From positions 1 through 24,609 of the forward strand of contig JAPMOS010000355.1 of the NCBI GenBank assembly GCA_027972325.1: a stretch of DNA of 24,609 nt. The letters run 5' to 3'. Below the pieces are notes generated by a model, which was given only the letters and a program-made list of their open reading frames with translations, was not told the DNA's origin and searched no databases. This document shows positions 1 to 10,530 of this stretch, one piece after another. Both the position numbers and the translations under genes were made by a program. Positions within the stretch are counted from its first letter, which is position 1; the number at the start of each line of letters is the position of its first letter. Source of the DNA: Paratrimastix pyriformis (lineage: Eukaryota; Preaxostyla; Paratrimastigidae).

Positions 1-3000
1 ATAAAATCGAATTTTTCGGGGTGGTGTTGACATCATCCCAAGTGTTTTTCGATGAAACTCATCGATTTGCATCATCAGAACCGGTATCGCGATGTTTGTC
101 GGGGTACTAAAATCCATACCGGCGGTATGGATTTTCAATAGAAATCGAATTTTTCGAGGTGGTGTTCTGACATCATCCCAAGTGTTTTTCCGATGAAACT
201 CATCGATTTGCATCATCAGAACCCGTAACGCGATGTTTTTGTCGGGGTACTAAAATCCATACCGGCGGTATGGTTTTCCAATAGAAAATCGAATTTTTCG
301 GGGTGGTCTTCTGACATCATCCCAAGTGTTTTCGATGAAACTCATCGATTTGCATCAACAGAACCCGTATCGCGATGTTTGTCGGGGTACTAAAATCCAT
401 ACCGGCGGTATGGATTTTCAATAGAATCGAATTTTCGAGGTGGTCTTCTGACATCATCCCAAGTGTTTTTCCGATGAAACTCATCGATTTACATCAACAG
501 AACCCGTCTCGCGATGTTTGTCGGGGGTACTAAAATCCATACCGGCGGTATGGATTTTCAATAGAAATCGAATTTTTCGGGGTGGTCTTCTGACATCATC
601 CCAAGTGTTTTTCGATGAAACTCATCGATTTACATCAACAGAACCGGATCGCGATGTTTGTCGGGGTACTAAAATCCATACCGGCGGTATGGTTTTCAAT
701 AAATCGAATTTTTTCGGGGTGGTCTTCTGACATCATCCCAAGTGTTTTCGATGAAACTCATCGATTTACATCAACAGAACCCGTATCGCGATGTTTGTCG
801 GGTACTAAAATCCATACCGGCGGTATGGTTTTCAATAGAAATCGAATTTTTTCGAGGTGGTCTTCTGACATCATCCCAAGTGTTTTCGATGAAACTCATC
901 GATTTGCATCAGCAGAACCCGTATCGCGATGTTTGTCGGGGTACTAAAATCCATACCGGCGGTATGGATTTTCAATAATCGAATTTTTCGAGGTGGTCTT
1001 CTGACATCATCCCAAGTGTTTTCGATGAAACTCATCGATTTACATCAGAACCCGTATCGCGATGTTTGTCGGGTACTAAAATCCATACCGGCGGTATGGA
1101 TTTTCAATAAATCGAATTTTTCGGGGTGGTCTTCTGACATCATCCCAAGTGTTTTTCGACCGAAACTCATCGATTTACATCAGCAGAACCCGTATCGCGA
1201 TGTTTTGTCGGGGGGTACTAAAATCCATACCGACGGTGTGGATTTTCCAATAAATCGGAATTTTTTCGGGGTGGTCTTCTGACATCATCCCAAGTGTTTT
1301 TCGATGAAACTCATCGATTTGCATCATCAGAACCCGTATCGCGATGTTTGTCGGGGTACTAAAATCCATACCGGCGGTATGGATTTTCAATAAATCGAAT
1401 TTTTCGGGGTGGTCTTCTGACATCATCCCAAGTGTTTTCGATGAAACTCATCGATTTACATCAACAGAACCCGTATCGCGATGTTTGTCGGGGTACTAAA
1501 ATCCATACCGGCGGTATGGATTTTCAATAAATCGAATTTTCGAGGTGGTCTTCTGACATCATCCCAAGTGTTTTCGATGAAACTCATCGATTTGCATCAA
1601 CAGAACCCGTATCGCGATGTTTGTCGGGTACTAAAATCCATACCGGCGGTATGGATTTTCAATAAATCGAATTTTCGAGGTGGTCTTCTGACATCATCCC
1701 AAGTGTTTTCCGATGAAACTCATCGATTTGCATCATCAGAACCCGTAACGCGATGTTTGTCGGGGTACTAAAATCCATACCGGCGGTATGGATTTTTCAA
1801 TAGAAATCGAATTTTTTCGAGGTGGTGTTCTGACATCATCCCAAGTGTTTTCGATGAAACTCATCGATTTACATCATCAGAACCCGTAACGCGATGTTTT
1901 GTCGGGGGTACTAAAATCCATACCGGCGGTATGGATTTTCAATAATCGAATTTTTCGAGGTGGTCTTCTGACATCATCCCAAGTGTTTTCCGATGAAACT
2001 CATCGATTTGCATCATCAGAACCCGTAACGCGATGTTTTGTCGGGGTACTAAAATCCATACCGGCGGTATGGATTTTCAATAAAATCGAATTTTTCGAGG
2101 GTGGTCTTCTGACATCATCCCAAGTGTTTTCGATGAAACTCATCGATTTGCATCAGCAGAACCCGTATCGCGATGTTTGTCGGGGTACTAAAATCCATAC
2201 CGGCGGTATGGATTTTCAATAGAAAATCGAATTTTTCGAGGGTGGTCTTCTGACATCATCCCAAGTGTTTTCCGATGAAACTCATCGATTTGCATCAGCA
2301 GAACCCGTATCGCGATGTTTGTCGGGGTACTAAAATCCATACCGGCGGTATGGATTTTCAATAAATCGAATTTTTTCGGGGTGGTCTTCTGACATCATCC
2401 CAAGTGTTTTCGATGAAACTCATCGATTTGCATCAACAGAACCCGTATCGCGATGTTTGTCGGGGTACTAAAATCCATACCGGCGGTATGGATTTTCAAT
2501 AAATCGAATTTTCGGGTGGTCTTCTGACATCATCCCAAGTGTTTTTCGACGAAACTCATCGATTTACATCAACAGAACCCGTATCGCGATGTTTGTCGGG
2601 GTACTAAAATCCATACCGGCGGTATGGATTTTCAATAAATCGAATTTTCGAGGTGGTCTTCTGACATCATCCCAAGTGTTTTCGATGAAACTCATCGATT
2701 TTGTCAACAGAACCCGTATCGCGATGTTTGTCGGGGTACTAAAATCCATACCGGCGGTATGGATTTTTCAATAATCGAATTTTTTCGGGGTGGTGTTCTG
2801 ACATCATCCCAAGTGTTTTTCCGATGAAACTCATCGATTTGCATCATCAGAACCCGTAACGCGATGTTTGTCGGGGGTACTAAAATCCATACCGGCGGTA
2901 TGGATTTTCAATAGAAATCGAATTTTTCGGGGTGGTCTTCTGACATCATCCCAAGTGTTTTTCCGATGAAACTCATCGATTTACATCAACAGAACCCGTA

Positions 3001-4075
3001 TCGCGATGTTTGTCGGGGGTACTAAAATCCATACCGGCGGTATGGATTTTCAATAGAAATCGAATTTTTCGGGGTGGTCTTCTGACATCATCCCAAGTGT
3101 TTTTCCGATGAAACTCATCGATTTGCATCATCAGAACCCGTAACGCGATGTTTGTCGGGGGTACTAAAATCCATACCGGCGGTATGGATTTTCAATAGAA
3201 ATCGAATTTTTCGAGGTGGTCTTCTGACATCATCCCAAGTGTTTTTCCGATGAAACTCATCGATTTGCATCATCAGAACCCGTAACGCGATGTTTGTCGG
3301 GGGTACTAAAATCCATACCGGCGGTATGGATTTTCAATAGAAATCGAATTTTTCGAGGTGGTCTTCTGACATCATCCCAAGTGTTTTTTCGACGAAACTC
3401 ATCGATTTACATCAACAGAACCCGTATCGCGATGTTTGTCGGGGGTACTAAAATCCATACCGGCGGTATGGATTTTCAATAGAAATCGAATTTTTCGAGG
3501 TGGTCTTCTGACATCATCCCAAGTGTTTTTCCGATGAAACTCATCGATTTGCATCATCAGAACCCGTAACGCGATGTTTGTCGGGGGTACTAAAATCCAT
3601 ACCGGCGGTCTGGATTTTCAATAGAAATCGAATTTTTCGAGGTGGTCTTCTGACATCATCCCAAGTGTTTTTTCGACGAAACTCATCGATTTACATCAAC
3701 AGAACCCGTATCGCGATGTTTGTCGGGGGTACTAAAATCCATACCGGCGGTATGGATTTTCAATAGAAATCGAATTTTTCGAGGTGGTCTTCTGACATCA
3801 TCCCAAGTGTTTTTCCGATGAAACTCATCGATTTGCATCATCAGAACCCGTAACGCGATGTTTGTCGGGGGTACTAAAATCCATACCGGCGGTATGGATT
3901 TTCAATAGAAATCGAATTTTTCGAGGTGGTCTTCTGACATCATCCCAAGTGTTTTTCCGATGAAACTCATCGATTTGCATCATCAGAACCCGTATCGCGA
4001 TGTTTGTCGGGGGTACTAAAATCCATACCGGCGGTATGGATTTTCAATAGAAATCGAATTTTTCGGGGTGGTGGC
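1..4075. repeat. Satellite array, family 1 (about 142-bp unit)
   Basis: Head-to-tail units carry a shared GGTACTAAAATCC block at 103, 246, 386, 526, 665 and so on to 4012: 29 copies. Spacing varies from about 132 to 143 bp on the left and is exactly 142 bp for the last units (3302, 3444, 3586, 3728, 3870, 4012). Each unit holds the dyad CCATACCG-G-CGGTATGG, extended by AAAAT and ATTTT to 13-bp arms around one central G, and a second dyad, CGATGA-AAC-TCATCG. Short ORFs on both strands of the array are by-products of the repeat. The array starts before the window and ends about 70 bp before the ParB-methyltransferase gene. It could be a centromeric, subtelomeric or element-borne satellite; the sequence alone does not decide. 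Confidence 0.97.
3294..3861. repeat. Higher-order 284-bp dimer duplicated within satellite 1
   Basis: Two monomer subtypes alternate, one with GCATCATCAG followed by GTAACG, the other with ACATCAACAG followed by GTATCG. The dimer at 3294-3577 is repeated at 3578-3861 with a single difference seen by eye, an A to C change in the palindrome arm of the second copy. This marks recent local homogenisation at the right end of the array, next to the gene. Confidence 0.85.
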
Positions 4076-4146
4076 TCATTCAACTCGCGAGGTGGACCTT
4101 ACCCCGGGTTCTAACCTTTGTTAACGCGCCTTTTTGCCGTTTTCAG
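4076..4146 (+). promoter_or_regulatory. Conserved leader before ParB-methyltransferase copy 1
   Basis: The stretch between the satellite and the ATG is shared with 18251-18310: a GGTGGAC box, TTACCCCGGGTTCT, then ACGCGCCTTTTTGCCG and TTTTCAG directly before ATG. The satellite ends abruptly at the start of this block in both places. It probably holds the promoter and 5' UTR; the pyrimidine-rich TTTTCAG abutting the ATG would also suit a splice acceptor for an upstream non-coding exon. Both roles are inferred. Confidence 0.55.
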
Positions 4147-7100
4147 ATGAACTCGATCGATTGGAACCAGTTCCACACCCCCCAAGAAGCCATTGAGTAT
4201 TGCGAGGGTGCGATCGGCCAGGACCCCCCGAAATGGGCCGAGGGTTACCAGGCGATCAATTGGTTTGTTTTTACTCGCTCCCTCGTTTTTCCGAAACTTG
4301 TTGTCATAGCTTCCGTCGACGCCTCTACTCCCTCACCCAGCCGTTGGGCGCGGGGCTCGTGACGCCCTACCATCTGGAGCTGATTCGACAGACTTTTGAC
4401 GGCCTTTTCCGGCCGTCCTCACCTGATTCCGCCGGCAAAGACCTCCTCCTCGACATCGGTGGGGAGGAGCGAAACCGAACGCGAGGAGCCCTCGTCCGTA
4501 TTTGCATCGCACCTCCGGCTCGGTGCTAAATTTGTTCTTTGTTAGGTCTCCCGCCCCCGCCGCCACGCACACCGCACCAGGAGCGCCCCCTGCCCCGACC
4601 CCTACCGCCCCGAGGCCCCGACCGCCCCGACCAGCCCGTCCGACGACGCCCGCCTCTGGCGCCGTCGAGCACAAGGACAAGGGAACTGGTGCCGCTCGGC
4701 CGTCTGTCGGAATCCTGGACGACGATGATGTGCCGAGCCCGCCCAAGCCCAAGAAGGCGGCCCCGGCGGCCGCCAAGCCAAGAAGGATCGCGAGGCCCCG
4801 AAGAGGCAGAAGGCGGCCCCGGTGGCCGCCAAGTCAAGAAGGAGGCCGCCAGGAGGCGAAGGCCGCGGCCCCGGCCCCCGCCACCGGCCCGCCGGAAGCC
4901 TGGGCCACCTCATGAGGCCAAGGAGGCTGCGGAGGCGAAGGGCTCGGACGACGCCCCCCAGGACGACGCCAGGCCGCGGCACCGGCACAAGCACCAGGCC
5001 CCAGTGGAGATCTCCTCCTCGTCGTCGGACGAGGGCGGCCGTGCCCCCGAACCCAAGGCGAAGGCCGAGCGCAAGCGGGCCCGGCCGACCGACCCGGACG
5101 ACTTCTCCCCGGAGGCCGCTCGCCAAGTACTGCAGTCCGTCGTTGATCTCGTCAATGCGTACCTTGCGCGCCACCCTCCCTCCTCCCACCCCGCTCGCCA
5201 GGTAATGCAGTCCGTCGTTGATATCGTCAATGCGTACCTTGCGCGCCACCTCCCTCCTCCCACCACTCGTGACCTGTTTTCATCGTTTCCCTTTTTTGAA
5301 CAAGTTACTGACTGCACATTCCTTTCGCTTTGTTCCGGGTTGTTGGGGGGCTCTTCGATCTCTCTCTGTCGGAAAAGTGCCACGGCAAGAGGGCCCATGT
5401 GCTGCTGAGCTCCATCGACCCCTGCCCGAGCCTCGCCCGGCCCCTTGCCTACGAGCGCCTCGGAGCAATTGTGGAATGGTTCGAGAAGCTGGGAGCGGCC
5501 GTCCTGTTCAGCATAATCGTCCAAACGTCGGCCCTGGACGAGGCTCGATACCAGGTGGTCGACGGCTCGCACCGGTCTGACAATGCTCTTTTTGGTGGAT
5601 CGGCCTCTAATCGTGCCCCTAGGTTCCAGGTTGCGCGCATCATCGTGGACCCGCGCCGGGTCTCCGAGTTGCCGCCCGAGATCACCGCAGAACAGCGGAC
5701 CGAGCTTCGCCAAAGGGTGGAGAAGCTCAACAAGCTACACCCCCAGATCCGGCAGGTCTCTTGCACGTTGTCTCCGCCCTCATAACAACGCACCTCTTCC
5801 CCCTGCACAGCACCTGAAGGAGGACTACATCGACGTGGCCGTTTCCAACACTCTCGATCCGGAGGCCATGCTTGAGCTGCAACATCGGGTCAACCTGCTT
5901 ACTCACGACGCGCGGTTTGGAAGCAGCACCTTCGACGTCCTGCTGAACCTCAAGCGTGCATCCCTCCAAGTCTGTCGTCTCCCGTCTATTGATTATCATC
6001 ACCCCACCTCCCTGCCCTTATCAGGCCCCCAAGCGCTACGTCCGTGAGGATCCCGACTTTGCCACACATTTGGAACCCGCCCTCAAGGAGCTGCACTTCC
6101 CCAAAGGCGAAGACGCCCCGGCCAAGCTTGTGAAGATTCTGGAGTGCTTCTCCCTGGAGATGCTGTGTGCACTCTCCCAGCTCCCGGTTGAGCGACAGCC
6201 GTCAGCAACGAACCTGTGGCGCATCTTTGAGGTCCGCGTGCACCAACCATTTCCACGCTGCCGCTCACACGTCCTGCCCGCCAGGCCAGGGATGCGGAGA
6301 TGAATCGGTGGCTTGCTCGCGCCATGTTGGAGGGGTCGTTCAGTGGTTCTGAGGCCACCTCTACTGCAGCGGCCGATCTCAAGAAGCCCATTCGACAGGC
6401 CCTGCAGACCTTCATGCTGCTGGAGGCCCACGATGCAGCTGAGGTGGCCGCCGGAGACCACCCCCCCGTCCTCTACCTGCCCCCCGACGAGGCCGCCCGG
6501 GAGATCCTGCGGTGCCATCTCGTCCGGACCGAGACCTTTGCCTTCATGAACTGCCTCAACGTGCGGCCCTTCCCATTCCGCAAGGGCAAGGTTCGACTCC
6601 CGGCCTTCTCCGAGGAGCTGGGTGAGCTGGGCTGCCCGTTCGAGCGCCTCAACGAGACAGACGTGCTCAACCTGCCCCCAGAGATCACCTTCATGGACGG
6701 CCGGCGTCTCACCGACTTCGAGTTGGTCCTCGGCTACTGGCTGGGGTGGTGCGCGGCACAACTGCCACCGGCAATGCAGGACTACCTGATGCCCGAGCAC
6801 TGCCCGTACGCCCGGCTCTGGGAGGAGATGGGCCACCACGACATCCCCCGTGCCAGCAAGCGCATGCTGAAGACCGTCGACCGGGAACTACGTGAGGAAA
6901 AGCGGGCACTCCGGGAGGAAGCCGCCTCCGAGCACCCAGAGCCGCCGAAGTCAGAGCCGGCCAAGCGGGCCACCCTGAAGGCGCTTCTTTCCCAAGCCGA
7001 GCCGACCTCCGAAGCCGAGGCCAAGGCGGCGGAGTCCGATGACGACTATGAGGTCAAGGCCTGCGCACTCCCACCGGAGTCGGCCACCGAGGAAGCCCAG

Positions 7101-8666
7101 CCTTCGTCGAAACCGGTGCCCGAGCCCGAGCCCAAAGCCAAGCCCCGAGCCAGCCAGGGCAAGCTGCCGCAGCCCGCCCCCAAGCCGCCGCCGCCCCCAG
7201 CCCAAGCCGCCGCAGCCCGCCCCCAGCCCAAGCCGCCGCAGCCCGCCCCCAGCCCAAGCCGCCGCAGCCCAGGCCAAGCCGTCGCCTCAGCCCCAGCCGG
7301 CTCAGCCTCAACCCCAGACCCCGGCCCAGGCCCAGCAACAACACTCCAAGCCACCGCAGCAGCGTCAGTCGCCCAGGTCACCACCAAGCCCGCGTCCGCT
7401 GCGCCTCGTTCCGGCCCCCAGCTGCTTTCCGCACCCGCGGAGGGCCCCGATCCCTCATCGGAAAACCTTGGCCCGGTTCTACTGCGGGGATGCCGAAGAG
7501 ATCTTGTTTCGCGCGAAGGATAATCCCGACCGTGTCTGCAGTTTCCAACTTGTTGGATCCCCCCTAACATCCTCGTTTCATTCAATAGACACTGTATACC
7601 TTGGCCGTGTTGGATGCTCCCTGGGGCATTACCGACGACCCTCGAGACAGACCCACCCCGGACTACGGATCCCTGGCCCAGTACCTCGACTCGTTCATTG
7701 CCCCCAATGGTACCATCATCGTGATGGATACCGAGGCCAACCTGTCCCAGCAATGGACGCCGGCTCTCGAGTGCTTCAATTTCGTGAGCGATCACCGAAT
7801 TCGTACCATCTGGGGAAGTCCGTGATTCATTCCCTTCACGAGACAATTGGTTTTTAACTTGTCCTTCTTCATCACTTCTTCGCGCAGATTACCTCGAGGA
7901 GGCCACCCCCCGGCCGTCGCTCTCACCGGGAGCCCCCCGCCCTGAGGAGGTGGAGCTGCCCATCGAGGTCTTCCAGCGAGGCCACGAGCGGCCCGTCAAC
8001 TGGCGCTGGGATGTACTGTGCCCTTCTCCGAGTGCGAAGTTGGCCGAGATGAACGCCCGGGCCAACCCGCGCACCAACGGGGTCTACCTGCGGCACCAGG
8101 CGGGGCAGGCCCGCTTCGCCAAGCCGGCCGATCTTTACGTCTACCTCTTCCGCCGCTACGGAGGGCCGGGCCCTGTGTTGGACTGCTTCTGCGGCTGTGG
8201 GCCAGCTCTCTTGGCGGCCGAGGCCACCGGAACGCGCGTTGATCTAATTGACCGGGCGCCTGCAGTGGAGAGCCTCATGATCGGCCACGTGCCTCCGGTG
8301 CTGGTGCACCGGCAGGACGAAGCATACCGGCCCCTCGAAGCCCACGAGACGGAGCTTTGCGACGTCGTTGCACCCCCTGTCGACGGATGGGACCTGCATC
8401 TTCCTCTGCTCCCCCCTCAAGAAGAACCTGCCCCGGCTCTACAAGAAGAGCAGGCCGCCGAGCAGACCACCACCGCCGAGCAACAACAACAAGAGCAGGC
8501 CACCGAGCTTCAAGATGACCAAGAGGGCCCCCTGATCCCCGCTCCCGATGATGAGCCTTATCAGCGGCCTCCTCCTTCCGACGAGCTCAACCCGCTGCTG
8601 GACCCGCTCAGTCCGGATGCTTTGGGCGAGGACCTTCAGCCCGAGGAAATCGAGGACTTGCCGTAA
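4147..8666 (+). CDS. ParB-domain / DNA amino-methyltransferase fusion, copy 1 (multi-exon)
   Basis: Parts in order: a short N-terminal module beginning MNSIDWNQF; a Pro/Lys/Arg-rich, acidic, probably nuclear region (about 4546-5110); a ParB/Srx-fold domain (about 5390-5690) with [14 protein letters not shown], a helix, and the signature YQVVDGSHR; a helical region (5811-6231); an unrecognised domain with [14 protein letters not shown] (6300-6860); a Pro/Gln/Ala repeat linker (7090-7330); a methyltransferase with motif IV as LDAPWG (about 7610) before motif [10 protein letters not shown] (about 8175-8201), the beta-class order; and a Gln/acidic tail ending at a TAA. GT-AG introns matched in copy 2 lie at 4263-4309, 4494-4545, 5575-5622, 5756-5810, 5970-6024, 6232-6284, 7534-7588 and 7818-7887; another is likely near 5270-5390. 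By family the enzyme would methylate N6-adenine or N4-cytosine. The DAPW in place of the usual DPPW/DPPY is odd. The copy is nearly whole, with a small number of apparent breaks. It is probably passenger or partner of the downstream integrase; function inferred. Confidence 0.75.
5116..5264 (+). repeat. 75-bp in-gene tandem duplication
   Basis: Units 5116-5190 and 5191-5264 are nearly identical and each encodes a helix-like QSVVDLVNAYLARH or QSVVDIVNAYLARH segment followed by prolines. Copy 2 of the gene has only one such segment ([16 protein letters not shown], near 19328-19375), so the duplication is private to copy 1. Confidence 0.85.
7090..7330 (+). repeat. Pro/Gln/Ala-rich linker repeats in copy 1
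   Basis: Low-complexity coding repeats built from CCCAAGCCGCCGCAGCCCGC-type units separate the middle domain from the methyltransferase. They start after an EPEPKAKP stretch and RASQGKLP. Unit number and spacing differ from copy 2 (21357-21500), as expected for slippage. The flank at 7271-7315 is shared with copy 2 and with minus-strand gene A. Confidence 0.8.
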
Positions 8667-8850
8667 CTTGTAATACAATCCCTCTTTTCGATCCTGATTT
8701 TTTTGGTTTGTTTTTTTCTAAGAAACACGATACATCGAGAAATTGCCTCGATTGAACAACAAGCCACCGGGGTTGGGCGCGGGATCGGGACCCGGAGGGG
8801 GTCCGGGACCGGGACCGGGAGTAGTGCTCGCTGGACGGGCTGCATGACCA
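8667..8850 (+). other. Intergenic leader between methyltransferase and integrase, copy 1
   Basis: This stretch opens T-rich (TTTTTTTGGTTTGTTTTTTTC), then has GATTGAACAACAAGCCACCG followed by a run of GGGACCGGGACC-like repeats. The GATTGAACAACAAGCCACC block recurs at about 22966-22990 and 23550-23575, always ahead of the integrase leader exon, so it is part of the repeated cassette. No ORF is supported in it. Confidence 0.5.
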
Positions 8851-8864
8851 GGGTGATAGCCACT
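8851..8864. promoter_or_regulatory. Shared motif GGGTNAYAGCCACT, site 1
   Basis: GGGTGATAGCCACT lies 17 nt before the ATG at 8882. Sister sites at 23007-23020 and 23602-23615 have the same 17-nt gap to ATG. The same 14-mer, still on the plus strand, lies exactly 30 nt upstream of three minus-strand start codons. A core-promoter or initiator-like role is inferred. Confidence 0.6.
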
Positions 8865-8881
8865 CCTGTGGCGCCTCTGAT

Positions 8882-9131
8882 ATGGAGCCAATCGAAGTTG
8901 ACGACCTCCCTCCACCGCTTCCTGAGGAGGAGATATTTTTCGGAGGTGGTGATGGTGACGAGGCGGCACATGAGGAGGCCGAAGAGCCAGCCCTTGGAGA
9001 CCTGGACCCCGCAGAAGCCGCCGAGATTGACGTCGTGGTTGATGTAGCAGCAGACGATGGTGATGTGGCTGATTATGGAAGCTACGACCGGACGGCGCGG
9101 GGGATCCATCTAATCCTTGCCGGGATCGAAC
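8882..9131 (+). CDS. Acidic leader exon of the integrase gene, copy 1
   Basis: The reading frame begins MEPIEVDDLPPPLPEEE and is rich in Asp, Glu and Pro, with no recognisable domain. It ends at an intron-like GT-AG interval at 9132-9191 (GTCTG donor, TTTTTCCAG acceptor), which copy 2 matches at 23971-24024. The exon is therefore probably the N-terminal part of the integrase gene; a separate small acidic protein is the alternative. The PPPLPEE unit is repeated more often in copy 2. Confidence 0.5.
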
Positions 9132-9191
9132 GTCTGTTTTTTGGTTTTTTCGGGTCATGATCAATGCCCCCCGTTTGTCTCATTTTTCCAG

Positions 9192-10530
9192 TTCGGGAAG
9201 GATCACGCAGTTACCGGTCGAACTGTCTAAAACACGCCAATGAAGGGTTGTACCGCGTCGAGCGGGGAGTTCTGCAGCGGCTCCGCTTCGACCACGAGAT
9301 CCGCGATCGGCCCATCTGGGTGCCCGTGATCTACCCGCTTGCCCGCCGTGTGCGCTTGCTGCGGCGCTTGCATGTCCAGCAGGGGCACCTCAACCGAGAT
9401 GCCCTGATTGCCTACTCGAAGGGCCTCTTCTACATTCATGGCGTGGATCAGCTTGCGCGGGACATCATCGGGACGTGTGGCCAGTGCCAGAGCGTCCGGC
9501 CCACGTACGAGCATCCCAAGTACCACGCCTTGGTGGTCAACCGGCCCCTCGAGGTGGTCGAGCTCGACTGCGGCGGCTTCGAGATGAGCTGCCAGCCGCC
9601 TCGCGCGTTCTGCGTCCTGGTGGACCACTTCACGAGCTACATGTGGGCCGCCGCGACATGGGAGACGAAGGCCACCGGGCAGGAGGTGACCGACCTTCTC
9701 AGTCGTGTGTTCACCAGCGACGAGCCCAATCTGCTCCCCACCCGGATCGTGACCGACAATGGGACCGAGTTCGTCAACCATCGCGTGGCCGAGTGGATCG
9801 CGTCTGTCCTGTGCGTTTCGGATTTGCTCTTCACAGTCATCAACCCGCTCAGGAACAAGAACCTGCTGCCCGGGGTCCACATGGAGCACCACCGGTCGAG
9901 GCCGTACTACCCCAGTCTCATGGGAAGGCCGAGAACGCCGTCAAGAAGATCAAGAACCGGGTGATGAAGATGCGTATCGTGCCGGCCACCAACCGCGAGC
10001 TGCCGTGGCAACCCTTCCTGCAGCCCGCCGTGCACCTGTACAACACGGCCACGGTTTCTTCGGTCTTCCAGCAACGTCCGGTCGTGATGATGGCGCTCTA
10101 CCTCCCCGAGTACGAACAACTGGGCGACATGGCCCAGCTGCCGGACAAGTTCGCCAACCTGACGGCCGCGGAGGTGCGCCAAATCAAGGAGGCCGTGGCG
10201 TTCTACCGGCACCGCGAGTACGGCTACATTGAGCGGCGCCGCAACAAGGACCAAGAGACCATCGAGGAGGGGACTCGCGTCATGGTCGCCCCGCCTGCCA
10301 AATGGCGCCGGCCCGGCATTGGCAGGTTCTGCTGGTCCGGGAGGGTGGCGGAACGCATGCGCAACGGCACCTACGTCATCGAGTTTGAGGATCGGGTCAA
10401 GCCGGGCATTCCCAAGGTCTACGGGCGCAACAAGCTGCGGCCTTACGATGCCACCTTCGATGCCCCGCTCCCTGCTGCGGGAGGCGCTCTGGTCCCCGTC
10501 GTTGATCGCCGGCGTCACGCGCCCCAGAAT
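9192..10530 (+). mobile_element. Ty3-like integrase fossil, copy 1
   Basis: The parts read in order as an H2C2 zinc finger (LHVQQGHLNRD, then TCGQCQ), an rve catalytic core with VVELDCGGF and RIVTDNGTEF, a segment with GKAENAVKKIKNR that suits the third acidic position, and an SH3-like C-terminal domain with NGTYVIEFEDRV. This is the set-up of Ty3/Gypsy integrases and of their relatives in Ginger and Polinton-type elements. No reverse transcriptase, RNase H or protease is present in the window, so the family is not settled. The copy is broken, with few breaks. It follows the ParB-methyltransferase gene in the same orientation, as copy 2 also does. Confidence 0.85.

Noticed and set aside
1-4075. 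Short ORFs of 60-117 codons on both strands of satellite 1
   Set aside because: They are periodic products of the repeat and shift frame from unit to unit; no codon-level conservation is seen.
1-4075. CRISPR array
   Set aside because: Whole units of about 142 bp are repeated with no unique spacers, and the host looks eukaryotic.
4333-5713. Long minus-strand ORFs opposite the 5' half of ParB-methyltransferase copy 1
   Set aside because: They are GC-driven shadows of the plus-strand gene; the plus-strand motifs and introns are conserved in copy 2, the shadows are not.
4147-10530. DIRS-like retroelement (tyrosine recombinase plus methyltransferase)
   Set aside because: The recombinase is of the rve (DDE) type, and neither RT nor a tyrosine recombinase is visible.
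4147-10530. Polinton/Maverick
   Set aside because: An rve integrase fits, but no protein-primed polymerase, ATPase, protease or capsid gene is seen in either copy.
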